From UBA4675 sp964601265 (GTDB taxonomy: Bacteria; Bacillota; Clostridia; Christensenellales; Borkfalkiaceae): a DNA stretch of 32,306 nt. This document shows, piece after piece, positions 8,187 through 16,131 of this stretch. The translations under genes were made by a program, and so were the position numbers. Location: NCBI GenBank assembly GCA_964601265.1, contig CAZRMT010000008.1, positions 1-32,306 of the forward strand, given 5' to 3'. The notes beneath the pieces are model-generated. The model did no database searches and was not told the origin of the DNA. It worked only from the letters and a program-made list of their open reading frames with translations. Positions within the stretch are counted from its first letter, which is position 1, and every line of letters starts with the position of its first letter.

Positions 8187-8941
8187 TATTTTGCCTCCTT
8201 TTCAGCGCTTCTGTCTTTATAAACTCCCAAAGGATAATAAGGTATCATTTTTTCCTCTATCCATTGTAATGCCTTTTGAGGAGTCATTCCCCAGTTGGTA
8301 GGACAAGAAGAAATTACTTCTACCAAAGAAAATCCTTTGCCGTCTATTTGGTTTTGGAACGCTTTTTTAATAGCCTTTTTAGCCTCGTTGACGTGTTTTA
8401 CGTTGTCAACGGTAACCCTTGCTAAATACTCGGGACCTTCTAACTCGGAAAGCATTTCGCAAACTCTAATCGGGAATCCGCATTGTTTTACGTCTCTTCC
8501 GTAAGGAGATGTTTGAGTAACTTGCCCGGGGAGCGAAGTCGGAGCCATTTGTCCGCCCGTCATTCCGTAAATAGCGTTGTTGATAAATATAACGGTTATA
8601 TTTTCGTTTCTAGTAGCCGAATGTACGGTTTCAGCCATACCGATAGACGCTAAATCTCCGTCGCCTTGATAGGTGAATACTATCAAATTATCAGGATCGG
8701 CTCTTTTTACGCCCGTAGCAACTGCGGGGGCTCTTCCGTGAGCAGCTTCTATCATATCGCAATTAAAGTAGTTGTACGCCATAACCGAACATCCGACGGG
8801 AGCGATACCTACCGTTTTTCCTTCTATACCCAACTCGTCGATAACTTCGGCAACCAATCTATGAATAATGCCGTGAGTACAACCGGGGCAATAATGCAAA
8901 GGCACGTCGCATAAAGCGTGCGGTTTATCTTTTACTACCAT
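8186..8941 (-). CDS. vorB: 2-oxoacid:ferredoxin oxidoreductase, beta (TPP-binding) subunit
   Basis: This 251-residue subunit binds thiamine pyrophosphate. It has the N-terminal HYCPGCTHG, the TPP/Mg motif GDGDLASIG near residue 95 and the paired NNAIYGMTGGQ about 30 residues later. The complex converts a 2-oxo acid and CoA to acyl-CoA, CO2 and reduced ferredoxin, and can run backwards as a 2-oxoacid synthase when ferredoxin is strongly reduced. Its length matches the short beta subunits of 2-oxoisovalerate and 2-oxoglutarate enzymes, which lack the extra cluster-binding regions of the single-chain pyruvate enzyme. One base separates its ATG from the alpha stop, and its stop overlaps the gamma start. 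The operon order delta-alpha-beta-gamma is a common one for these complexes. Confidence 0.9.
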   Translation of the reverse strand: MVVKDKPHALCDVPLHYCPGCTHGIIHRLVAEVIDELGIEGKTVGIAPVGCSVMAYNYFNCDMIEAAHGRAPAVATGVKRADPDNLIVFTYQGDGDLASIGMAETVHSATRNENITVIFINNAIYGMTGGQMAPTSLPGQVTQTSPYGRDVKQCGFPIRVCEMLSELEGPEYLARVTVDNVKHVNEAKKAIKKAFQNQIDGKGFSLVEVISSCPTNWGMTPQKALQWIEEKMIPYYPLGVYKDRSAEKEAK

Positions 8942-8942
8942 A

Positions 8943-10001
8943 TTATACCTCCTTTGCTACGTTTTCGATAGCCTCTAAAACTTGTTCGGGCGTGGTAATC
9001 ATTCCGCCGACTCTGTTGCAGAGCGTTACGGGAACCTTACATTCCGTTGCAAGTTTTACGTCTTCTATCATTTGTCCCATAGATAATTCTACGGAAATAA
9101 AATGTTTTACGGTTTTTAAAGCTTTTTGGAAAGGCGCTTTCGGGAAGGGCCACAACGTTATAGGTCTTATCATTCCCACTTTAATTCCTTTCTTTCTCGC
9201 CTCGTCTATCGCATTTTTAGATACCCTTGCCGTAATTCCGAATGCGCAAATTGCAATTTCCGCATCTTCCATAAGGTATTCTTCGTACATCGTTTCGTTT
9301 TCTTCAATAGTTTTATATTTTTCAAACCTTGCAATATTGAGTCGCTCCAATTCTTCGGGAACAAGTGACAACGAATTTATAATATTATGCTTTCTCGCCA
9401 TTTTCGTACCCGTGGTAGCCCAAGGCTTTTCTATTTCGGGAGCCACTTCGAAATCCAAAGATACGGGTTCCATCATTTGTCCCATAGTACCGTCGGCAAG
9501 TATCATAGACGTCATACGGTATTTATCCGCCAAATCAAACGCTTTAACCGTTAAATCAGCCATTTCTTGAACGGAAGCGGGGGCTAAAACTATCATATGA
9601 TAATCGCCGTGCCCACCGCCACGTGTCGCTTGAAAATAATCGGATTGGCTTGGCTGAATTCCGCCGAGTCCCGGTCCACCCCTTTGAACGTTAACGACCA
9701 AAGCGGGTAAATCCGCCCCTGCCATATAGGAAAGTCCCTCGCCTTTAAGAGATATTCCAGGGCTTGAAGAAGAAGTCATTCCTCTTTTACCCGCGCTAGC
9801 TACTCCGTATACCATGTTTATAGCGGCTATTTCGCTTTCAGCCTGTAAAAACGTACCGCCGATTTTAGGCATTCTTTTTGCCATATATGCGGCTATTTCC
9901 GTTTGAGGCGTGATTGGATAACCGAAATAATGTCTGCAACCTGCCTTTATTGCGGCTTCTGCAATTGCTTCGTTTCCTTTCATTAATACTTTTTCTGCCA
10001 T
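8943..10001 (-). CDS. vorA: 2-oxoacid:ferredoxin oxidoreductase, alpha subunit
   Basis: This 352-residue chain carries the pyrimidine-binding domain of the oxidoreductase: FGYPITPQTEIA near the N-terminus, ESEIAAINMVYGVASAG, then a core ending in a transketolase C-terminal-like region (about residues 230-345). With beta it forms the active site, where the glutamate of QAESE activates TPP. The open frame extends five codons upstream into the ferredoxin gene, but the ATG at 10001 has AAAGGTGAT at the proper distance, so I start there; that ribosome site lies within the last codons of the delta gene. Only 4 bases separate it from the delta stop. Substrate choice (branched-chain versus 2-oxoglutarate) cannot be decided from this chain by eye. 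Confidence 0.9.
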   Translation of the reverse strand: MAEKVLMKGNEAIAEAAIKAGCRHYFGYPITPQTEIAAYMAKRMPKIGGTFLQAESEIAAINMVYGVASAGKRGMTSSSSPGISLKGEGLSYMAGADLPALVVNVQRGGPGLGGIQPSQSDYFQATRGGGHGDYHMIVLAPASVQEMADLTVKAFDLADKYRMTSMILADGTMGQMMEPVSLDFEVAPEIEKPWATTGTKMARKHNIINSLSLVPEELERLNIARFEKYKTIEENETMYEEYLMEDAEIAICAFGITARVSKNAIDEARKKGIKVGMIRPITLWPFPKAPFQKALKTVKHFISVELSMGQMIEDVKLATECKVPVTLCNRVGGMITTPEQVLEAIENVAKEV

Positions 10002-10005
10002 AATA

Positions 10006-10212
10006 TCACCTTTCAACCTTAATTATACAATCGGGACACATCGTCGCACAAAAAGCACAACCGATACATTTGTCGGGATTGACCGCTTCTACAGGATGAT
10101 GACCTTTTTTATTTATCTTATCCGTAGATAAAGCCAAAACGCCTTTCGGACAAACGTCCACACATAAACCGCAACCTTTACAGTTGTCGGTTTTAAACGT
10201 TAATTTTGCCAT
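10006..10212 (-). CDS. vorD: 2-oxoacid:ferredoxin oxidoreductase, delta (ferredoxin-like) subunit
   Basis: This 68-residue protein has two complete 4Fe-4S cluster motifs, CKGCGLCVDVCP and CIGCAFCATMCP, in the 2[4Fe-4S] ferredoxin layout. As the delta subunit it passes electrons between the TPP active site and free ferredoxin. In the biosynthetic direction proposed here it would accept low-potential electrons from ferredoxin to drive carboxylation of acyl-CoA. AAGGAG lies 9 bases before the ATG. It is 37 bases after the ATPase gene and 4 bases before alpha, so the four subunit genes form one unit. Confidence 0.92.
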   Translation of the reverse strand: MAKLTFKTDNCKGCGLCVDVCPKGVLALSTDKINKKGHHPVEAVNPDKCIGCAFCATMCPDCIIKVER

Positions 10213-10249
10213 AAAAGTTTCTCCTTATATTCTTACGAATAAATCGTAA

Positions 10250-10912
10250 TTAATTTATTTTCTTTTGCAAAGTAAGCGGGAATAGATTAGCTATTTTTTC
10301 TTTCAAAACGTCGTATAGGTCAACTTTACAAGTCGTAAGTTTTAGTTTTACTCCGCTTAACGATTCCACTTCTTTTGCGTAACTCATAGAGTTTAACACG
10401 TCGTCCGTGGTTGTTTCGTTACCCAAATTAGAGTTGTTTATAAGCCCCGTAAACTTAATTCCACCCGCATACTCTATCTCACGCATTACCTCTACCGTAG
10501 ACACGGCGTCGGGCGTAAGCGGACGAAACTTATTTATAACCATAAACATTTCGTAATCGCCTTCTTCTATAATCTTCGGGGCAAGTCTGCCGAGCGCCAA
10601 GGCTCCTCTATCGTCTCCGCCGATATCTAAAACGCATTTTAAAGACTTGTCGTCGGTTATAGCGTACATATCTTGCGGAAGCGCGGGAATATCTAAGTTG
10701 GTATTAGCATAATCGGACACTATTAAACGAATACCCGCCCTTTTAAAATCTTCTCCGCTGTCTTTCGTCCTAAAATATGGGTTTACTATATCCAAATCTG
10801 CTACGGCGACGTTCAAGTTGTCTTTTTTTAAATCAAACGCCATATTCACGGCAACGTTGGTTTTACCACTACCGTAATGTCCGCAGAGCAAAGTTATTCT
10901 TTTATATTTCAT
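10250..10912 (-). CDS. P-loop ATPase of the MinD/ParA/CobQ-like class, role unknown
   Basis: This 220-residue soluble protein has an N-terminal P-loop GHYGSGKTNVAVN followed by ADLDIVNPYFR and later LDIGGDDRGALALGR, the order seen in MinD/ParA/NifH-like (SIMIBI class) ATPases. It has no cysteine motif for a shared cluster as in NifH, and no membrane-targeting helix that I can see. Its ATG overlaps the stop of the ligase upstream (TAATG at 10912), and the ferredoxin subunit follows after 37 bases. The tight coupling suggests a helper for the oxidoreductase or ligase, such as cofactor or cluster insertion, but that is inference. It could also be an uncharacterised regulator. Confidence 0.75.
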   Translation of the reverse strand: MKYKRITLLCGHYGSGKTNVAVNMAFDLKKDNLNVAVADLDIVNPYFRTKDSGEDFKRAGIRLIVSDYANTNLDIPALPQDMYAITDDKSLKCVLDIGGDDRGALALGRLAPKIIEEGDYEMFMVINKFRPLTPDAVSTVEVMREIEYAGGIKFTGLINNSNLGNETTTDDVLNSMSYAKEVESLSGVKLKLTTCKVDLYDVLKEKIANLFPLTLQKKIN

Positions 10913-13206
10913 TAAAGCTTGTTCCTCATTATTTTACCGCTGACCGTTTTGGGAAGTTCGGTTCTAAATTCTACAATTCTCGGATATTTGTAAGGAGCGG
11001 TTTTTTCTTTGACGTAATTTTGAATTTCTTTTTTCAGTTCTTCCGTTCCCTCTTTACCACCGACAAGAACTATGCTTGCTTTTACGATTTGTCCTCTTAC
11101 TTCGTCGGGAACGGCGCTAACTCCGCATTCCAACACGTAAGGAAGTTCCATTATTACGCTTTCTATCTCGAACGGTCCTATACGGTAGCCCGAAGACTTG
11201 ATAACGTCATCAACTCTTCCTACGTACCAATAATATCCGTCCTCGTCACGCCAAGCGGTATCGCCTGTGTGATAATATCCGTCGTGCCAAACTTCGTTCG
11301 TTTTTGCTTCGTCTTTATAGTACCCCGTAAACAGTCCGCAAGGGGCGCCGTTTTTAACGTTTACTACAATTTCGCCCGTTTCTCCTACGGGAACCGAATT
11401 TCCGTCAGAATCGAATAAATCTATATCGTAAATCGGCGCAGGCTTACCCATCGAACCTATTTTGTGCGGAGCACCTATCATATTGCCGATTATCATAGTG
11501 CTTTCGGATTGTCCGAACCCTTCGTGTATTTGAAGACCCGTAAGTTTTTCAAATTGACGATAAACTTCGGGGTTCAACGCCTCTCCCGCAGTCGTCATAT
11601 GCTTTACTGAAGAAAAATCGTATTTAGATAAATCTTGCTTTATCATCATACGGAGCATTGTAGGAGGCGCACAAAAAGTAGTAATATTGTACTTTGCAAA
11701 CATAGGCATAATCTTTTCTGCGTCAAACCTGTCGAAATCATAAACAAACGTAGCCGACTCGGCTAACCATTGTCCGTATAATTTACCCCACATCGCTTTT
11801 GCCCAACCCGTATCGGAAATGGTAAAATGCAAACCTTCAGGGTCGGTGGCGTGCCAATATTTTGCGGTATGGAAATGCCCTAACGGGTATTTATGATTAT
11901 GAACGGCAATTTTCGGATAACCGCTTGTTCCGCTGGTAAAATACATAAGCATGGTATCGTTACCGCAAGGCGAATCTTCGGTTCTGTCAAAATGAGTGGA
12001 ATACATTTTGTATTCTTCATTGAAATCTCTCCACCCGTCTCTTTGTCCGTTTACAATAATTTTTATCGTTAAATCGGGACAATTTTGGCTTGCTATATCT
12101 ATTTGGTGAGCCGTATCGCCGTCGGCAGTACATAAAACAGCTTTAACTCCCGCAGACTTAAAACGGTATTCAAAGTCGTGTTCTTGTAATTGATACACGG
12201 CAGGAATAGCTATTGCCCCCAACTTATTAAGTCCTAGCATCGCAAACCAAAACTGATAGTGGCGTTTAAGTACGAGCATTACCCTATCGCCCTTTTTAAT
12301 GCCAAGCGATTTAAAATAGTTGGCGCAACGGGCAGACTCCTTTTTCATATCGGAAAAAGTAAATCTTCTTTCCGTCATATCCCTTGCTATGTGAAGCATG
12401 GCAAGTTTATCGGGTTCACGCTTTGCTAATGCGTCGACTAAATCGAACGCAAAATTGAACTTTTCGGTATTTTTAAACTTAATAGACAACGGCGTACCGT
12501 TCTCGTTTTCTTCAATATCTATAAACTTTTTGTATATTCTGTCCTTTTCGTCTTTAACTCCCGCTTTTTTCTCCTTAATTTCTTTTAAATTAGAGGCGGA
12601 AAGTTCCGGAATAGGTTCTCCCGACGGGTTTAAAACGATTGCGTAGAAATCGCAGTCTTTTCCGTTTACCGCTATCATACCGTGGGGCGTGGAACTGTCG
12701 TAATAAATAGTATCCCCCGCACCCAAAACCACTTTATGAGAGCCGACTTGAACCATTAAATTACCGCTGATAACAATGTCTAATTCTTGTCCGTCGTGAG
12801 TTGTAAGTTCTATATCTTTACCTTGAGAATCCTCTCTATAAATACTATGAACGAATAAAGGTTCGGCAATTCTGTTTCGAAAAGCGTACGCCATATTGTA
12901 ATAAGTCATACCGTGCGCCTTGGATACGATTTGCCCCGCACCGCTTCTCGTTACCGTAAAGTTTTTAAGTTCGGGCGAATACCCCTCTATAATATCGGTA
13001 ACGTTAACCTTTAACGCTAACGCACAACGATAAATAAAAGCAAAAGTTAAATTGCTTTTACCTTGTTCGCAATTTTCGTACTCCTCCAACGATACGTCCG
13101 TTTTTAACGCCATATCTTGTGAAGAAAGCCCTTCGATTTCTCTAAGCTCCTTAATTCTGCCAGCCACTTCCTTGATTTTTAAATCAAGTCCAGTCATTTG
13201 TTCCAT
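10912..13206 (-). CDS. HTH-cupin-acyl-CoA synthetase fusion (Val T-box operon)
   Basis: This 764-residue protein joins three parts. Residues about 10-72 are an XRE-type helix-turn-helix (KELREIEGLSSQDMALK...SLEEYENCEQGKS). About 85-195 are a cupin with likely metal ligands in THDGQELD and STPHG. About 205-764 are an AMP-forming acyl-CoA synthetase (ANL family): YFTSGTSGYPK, TTAGEALNPE, GFGQSES, YHTGDTAWRDEDGYYWYVGR, DDVIKSSGYRIG and C-terminal PKTVSGKIMRNKL with the adenylation lysine. The catalytic part most resembles short/medium-chain acyl-CoA synthetases. It probably activates a branched short-chain acid (isobutyrate, if the Val specifier is right) for the downstream oxidoreductase. GGAGG lies 7 bases before the ATG at 13206; the longer open frame runs into the T-box terminator and is rejected. 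The HTH and cupin may sense ligand or bind DNA, so the enzyme may also be a regulator. Confidence 0.87.
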   Translation of the reverse strand: MEQMTGLDLKIKEVAGRIKELREIEGLSSQDMALKTDVSLEEYENCEQGKSNLTFAFIYRCALALKVNVTDIIEGYSPELKNFTVTRSGAGQIVSKAHGMTYYNMAYAFRNRIAEPLFVHSIYREDSQGKDIELTTHDGQELDIVISGNLMVQVGSHKVVLGAGDTIYYDSSTPHGMIAVNGKDCDFYAIVLNPSGEPIPELSASNLKEIKEKKAGVKDEKDRIYKKFIDIEENENGTPLSIKFKNTEKFNFAFDLVDALAKREPDKLAMLHIARDMTERRFTFSDMKKESARCANYFKSLGIKKGDRVMLVLKRHYQFWFAMLGLNKLGAIAIPAVYQLQEHDFEYRFKSAGVKAVLCTADGDTAHQIDIASQNCPDLTIKIIVNGQRDGWRDFNEEYKMYSTHFDRTEDSPCGNDTMLMYFTSGTSGYPKIAVHNHKYPLGHFHTAKYWHATDPEGLHFTISDTGWAKAMWGKLYGQWLAESATFVYDFDRFDAEKIMPMFAKYNITTFCAPPTMLRMMIKQDLSKYDFSSVKHMTTAGEALNPEVYRQFEKLTGLQIHEGFGQSESTMIIGNMIGAPHKIGSMGKPAPIYDIDLFDSDGNSVPVGETGEIVVNVKNGAPCGLFTGYYKDEAKTNEVWHDGYYHTGDTAWRDEDGYYWYVGRVDDVIKSSGYRIGPFEIESVIMELPYVLECGVSAVPDEVRGQIVKASIVLVGGKEGTEELKKEIQNYVKEKTAPYKYPRIVEFRTELPKTVSGKIMRNKL

Positions 13207-13510
13207 CTTAAGTCCTCCGTTATTTCGGAGCGATATAAAAACAAGCCCGCCCCAAAGCCAGATACTTTGAGACGAGCATTTTACCCGCGGTACCACTCAA
13301 ATTGCAGTTTTCACTGCCACTTACGGAATCTAACAATTCCTACGTACTAACGCTACGTTTTTCGGGGAGAGTCTACGGAAATTTATTCTTTCTTTCTCCC
13401 GACTCGGAAGCTACAAAACGTATAAGTTAACTTTTAAAGCTCTCACCAACCGCTTTTTCTCTGTAAAGTATCGTTTATACGAACTCTTCGTCATAGTCTT
13501 TAATGATATA
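13207..13510 (-). promoter_or_regulatory. T-box riboswitch, best specifier reading GUA (Val)
   Basis: The minus-strand leader holds the T-box core TGAGTGGTACCGCGGGT (13283-13299), the Stem I elements CTATGACGAAG and ACAGAGA...GGTTGGTGAGA, and a Stem I 3' side ending CTTCCGAGTC. Stem I closes with GACT/AGTC and GAAG/CTTC, and its upper helix is CGTATAA/TTATACG. The unpaired 3' strand of the specifier loop is TTTTGTAG, so the codon just before the conserved purine is GTA (13412-13414), valine. The usual AGTA/GAA loop-E bases are degenerate (AGTT/TTT), so the codon call is tentative. TGGT in the core pairs with tRNA ending ACCA, which fits tRNA-Val and excludes a U73 tRNA. It should turn on the ligase, ATPase, oxidoreductase and aminotransferase genes when the tRNA is uncharged. 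Confidence 0.88.
13238..13277 (-). terminator. Regulated terminator of the first T-box
   Basis: GCTCGTCTCAAAG (13265-13277) pairs over 13 positions with CTTTGGGGCGGGC (13245-13257), with several G-U pairs, followed by TTGTTTTT. It sits between the T-box core and the start codon, where the competing terminator belongs. Confidence 0.8.
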
Positions 13511-13516
13511 TTGGAT

Positions 13517-13545
13517 ATTTTAGCATTTCACAAAATATTTGTCAA
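13517..13545 (-). promoter_or_regulatory. Promoter of the Val T-box operon
   Basis: TTGACA (13540-13545) and TAAAAT (13517-13522) are 17 bases apart on the minus strand, and TG two bases before the -10 gives an extended element. Only 26 bases separate it from the stop codon of the upstream ligase gene. Confidence 0.8.
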
Positions 13546-13571
13546 CTTTTTTATTCTGTTTTCAGCCGATT

Positions 13572-15839
13572 TTATAATTTATTTCTCTGAATTTTTCCGC
13601 TTATGGTTTTAGGCAGTTCGTCCTTAAACTCGATAATTCTCGGATATTTATACGGAGCGGTATGTTTTTTAACATAATCCTGTATTTCCTTTTTAAGCTC
13701 GTCGGAGCCTTTTATTCCCTTTACCAAAACAATGCTCGCTTTAACAACCTGCCCTCTTACCTCGTCGGGAGCGGCACTAACGCCACATTCCAACACGTAC
13801 GGAAGTTCCATTATCACGCTTTCGATTTCAAAAGGTCCTATACGATAACCCGACGACTTGATAACGTCGTCTATTCTTCCCACGTACCAGAAAAATCCGT
13901 CTTCGTCACGCCAAGCGGTGTCACCCGTGTGATAATATCCGTCGTGCCAAACCTCTTTGGTTTTTTCGTCGTTGCGATAATATCCTTTAAACAATCCGCA
14001 AGGAATTTTATCGGAAGTTTTTATAACTATTTCACCCGTTTCTCCTACGGGAACACTGTTTCCGTTTTCGTCAAGAATATCTATATCGTAAAGCGGTACG
14101 GGTTTACCCATCGAACCTACTTTATGCGAATTTCCCATAAGGTTTGCTATCGACAACGTGGTTTCGGTTTGACCAAAACCTTCCATTATCTGCAATCCGG
14201 TAGCCTTTTCGAATTGACGATATACTTCGGGGTTTAACGCCTCGCCTGCTGTCGTCATATGCTTTATGGACGACAAATCGTATTTGGAAATATCTTCTTT
14301 TATCAACATACGAAGCATTGTGGGCGGAGCGCAAAAAGTGGTTATATTGTATTTTGCAAACATAGGCAAAATGTCGGAAGCGTTGAATTTATCGAAGTCG
14401 TACACGAATACTGCTCCCTCGCAAAGCCATTGTCCGTATAATTTTCCCCATAACGCTTTACCCCAACCCGTGTCGGATATGGTAAAGTGTAACCCCTCGT
14501 GAGATACTCCGTGCCAATATTTTGCGGTTATATAGTGTCCTAACGGATATTTAAAGGAATGACACGCAATTTTCGGGTAACCCGTTGTTCCGCTAGTAAA
14601 GAACATAAGCATCGCCTCGTCTCCGCAAGCCGTGTCTTCGGTTCTGTTAAAATGCGTGGAATACATAGTGTATTCGCTATTGAAATCGTGCCAGCCCTCT
14701 CTTTGTCCGTTTACCAATATTTTAAGCTCCAACGTAGGAGAAGTTTCTTGCGCAATATCTACTTGATGCGCAACGTCACCGTCGGCGGTGGCAATAATAG
14801 CCTTTACCCCCGCTGAGTTGAACCTGTACTCGAAATCGTGAGATAAAAGTTGGTTGGTTGCGGGGATGGCTATCGCACCTATCTTACATAAGCCCATTAT
14901 CGCAAACCAAAATTGATAGTGACGTTTAAGTACGAGCATTACTCTGTCGCCCTTTTTAATGCCAAGCGATTTAAAATAGTTGGCGCAACGAGCAGACTCT
15001 TTTTTCATATCGGAAAAAGTAAATTTTTTGCTTTTTTTGTTGCGGTCAACGTACACCATAGCCGTTTTATTCGGCTCTTTTTTGGCAATTTCGTCTACAA
15101 TGTCAAAAGCAAAATTGAACTTATCTTCGTTTTTAAAGTCAATAGCTTTTAAAACGCCCTTTTCGTCTTCGACTACGTTTATAAAGTTAGAAGCGACCAA
15201 TTTTTCGTCCGTTCCTCTTGCAGAAATGACGGTTTCACGTAAAACGTTTTCCTCCACCTTTTCACCCGGCAAAACGACGGCTAAAAACAAACATTCTTTC
15301 TCGTCTACGGCAATCATTCCGTGGGGCGTGGAGCTGTTATAGAAAATACTGTCCCCTTCGCTTAAATACTCGATATTGTCGCCCACTTGAACTTTAAGTT
15401 TTCCGCTTAACACCAAGTCGAATTCTTGCCCCGAATGCTTGGTTAAATGTATAGGTTTATTTTGTAAACTCTCGCTATAAGAGTACTTTACCCAATAGGG
15501 TTCGGCAAGTTTTTTACGGAAAAGCGGAGCTAAATTTTGAATTTCTATTCCGTTTTCTTTCGCCGTTTCTTGTCCTTGTCCTTTTCTAGTTACGGTATAA
15601 GAAGAAAGATGAGCGCTTCTTCCCTCTAAAAGGTCGGTAATGCCTATACCGAAAGCTAAAGCGCATTTATGAATAAACGTAAAAGGCAAATCCGCTTTTC
15701 CGCTTTCGTACGCTTGATAATCGCTTAACGAAACTTCGCATTTTTCAGCCGTTTCTTCTTCTGAAAATCCGAATATTTCACGCATTTCTTTAATTCTAGT
15801 ACCAATTTCCAATAGTTTTTCGGTATCAACTTCCGCCAT
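13572..15839 (-). CDS. HTH-cupin-acyl-CoA synthetase fusion (Ile T-box gene)
   Basis: This 755-residue protein is a paralogue of the ligase just downstream, with the same three parts: XRE-type helix-turn-helix (about 8-66), cupin (about 80-190, TKHSGQEFD and STPHGM) and AMP-forming acyl-CoA synthetase (about 200-755). The catalytic motifs are FFTSGTTGYPK, TTAGEALNPE, GFGQTETT, YHTGDTAWRDEDG, DDVIKSSGYRIG and PKTISGKIQRNKL. Long stretches of the ligase domain are identical to the partner, while the HTH-cupin part has diverged more. It has its own promoter and T-box with a likely AUC (Ile) specifier, so it may prefer 2-methylbutyrate. AAGGAG lies about 8 bases before the ATG. No terminator is visible between its stop and the next promoter, so its transcript may read into the Val T-box operon. 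Confidence 0.87.
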   Translation of the reverse strand: MAEVDTEKLLEIGTRIKEMREIFGFSEEETAEKCEVSLSDYQAYESGKADLPFTFIHKCALAFGIGITDLLEGRSAHLSSYTVTRKGQGQETAKENGIEIQNLAPLFRKKLAEPYWVKYSYSESLQNKPIHLTKHSGQEFDLVLSGKLKVQVGDNIEYLSEGDSIFYNSSTPHGMIAVDEKECLFLAVVLPGEKVEENVLRETVISARGTDEKLVASNFINVVEDEKGVLKAIDFKNEDKFNFAFDIVDEIAKKEPNKTAMVYVDRNKKSKKFTFSDMKKESARCANYFKSLGIKKGDRVMLVLKRHYQFWFAIMGLCKIGAIAIPATNQLLSHDFEYRFNSAGVKAIIATADGDVAHQVDIAQETSPTLELKILVNGQREGWHDFNSEYTMYSTHFNRTEDTACGDEAMLMFFTSGTTGYPKIACHSFKYPLGHYITAKYWHGVSHEGLHFTISDTGWGKALWGKLYGQWLCEGAVFVYDFDKFNASDILPMFAKYNITTFCAPPTMLRMLIKEDISKYDLSSIKHMTTAGEALNPEVYRQFEKATGLQIMEGFGQTETTLSIANLMGNSHKVGSMGKPVPLYDIDILDENGNSVPVGETGEIVIKTSDKIPCGLFKGYYRNDEKTKEVWHDGYYHTGDTAWRDEDGFFWYVGRIDDVIKSSGYRIGPFEIESVIMELPYVLECGVSAAPDEVRGQVVKASIVLVKGIKGSDELKKEIQDYVKKHTAPYKYPRIIEFKDELPKTISGKIQRNKL

Positions 15840-16125
15840 TTTTCTTCTCCTTGTTTTTTAATAAAAAATACCCGTCTCAAATTTCTTTGAGACGGGTAAT
15901 AATATACTCGCGGTACCACTCAAATTGCAACTCTCGTTGCCTCTTACGGAATCCAACAATTCCTACACGTTAACGCAGTTTAACGGGAAACGCCTACTAT
16001 CATTTCGGATTTCCAACTCGGAAGCGATGGGCTTTAAGAAAAATTCGTTTATCGGCTTTCACCATACCCGACTCTCTGTGAAACAACCTTTTTCAGCCGT
16101 CTTCGTCATAGTTTTTTATGAGATT
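15840..16125 (-). promoter_or_regulatory. T-box riboswitch, best specifier reading AUC (Ile)
   Basis: The minus-strand leader has the same landmarks as the other T-box: CTATGACGAAG, CACAGAGAG...GGGTATGGTGAAAG, a Stem I 3' side CTTCCGAGTT, GAATTGTTGGATTCCG and the core TGAGTGGTACCGCGAGT (15906-15922). Stem I closes with AACT/AGTT and GAAG/CTTC, and GGCT/AGCC starts the upper helix. The specifier loop reads CATCG, putting ATC (16026-16028), isoleucine, at exactly the place where the other leader has GTA. The loop-E bases are again non-canonical. TGGT fits a tRNA with A73, as tRNA-Ile has. It should control the upstream ligase gene and possibly, by readthrough, the operon after it. Confidence 0.88.
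15864..15897 (-). terminator. Regulated terminator of the second T-box
   Basis: A perfect 12-bp stem (ACCCGTCTCAAA with TTTGAGACGGGT, loop GAAA) is followed by ATTTTTTATT on the minus strand, directly after the T-box core. Confidence 0.9.
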
Positions 16126-16131
16126 GTTTAA

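Noticed and set aside
6572..10212. Catabolic role for the oxidoreductase and aminotransferase
   Set aside because: These enzymes can degrade branched-chain amino acids, but T-box control by uncharged tRNA would then switch on breakdown during shortage. I keep it as a less likely alternative.
13207..13296. Longer N-terminus for the Val-operon ligase
   Set aside because: It would translate through the T-box terminator and core; the ATG at 13206 has a strong ribosome site and begins the HTH domain.
13414..13418. Reading the first T-box specifier as UGU (Cys) or UUU (Phe)
   Set aside because: The TGGT core needs a tRNA with A73, while tRNA-Cys has U73. The frame set by aligning with the second leader gives GUA, and UUU would lie too far from the conserved purine. 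Phe is not fully excluded.
14122..14334. Overlapping minus-strand open frame inside the second ligase
   Set aside because: It lies in another frame of a strongly conserved ligase coding region and has no features of its own.
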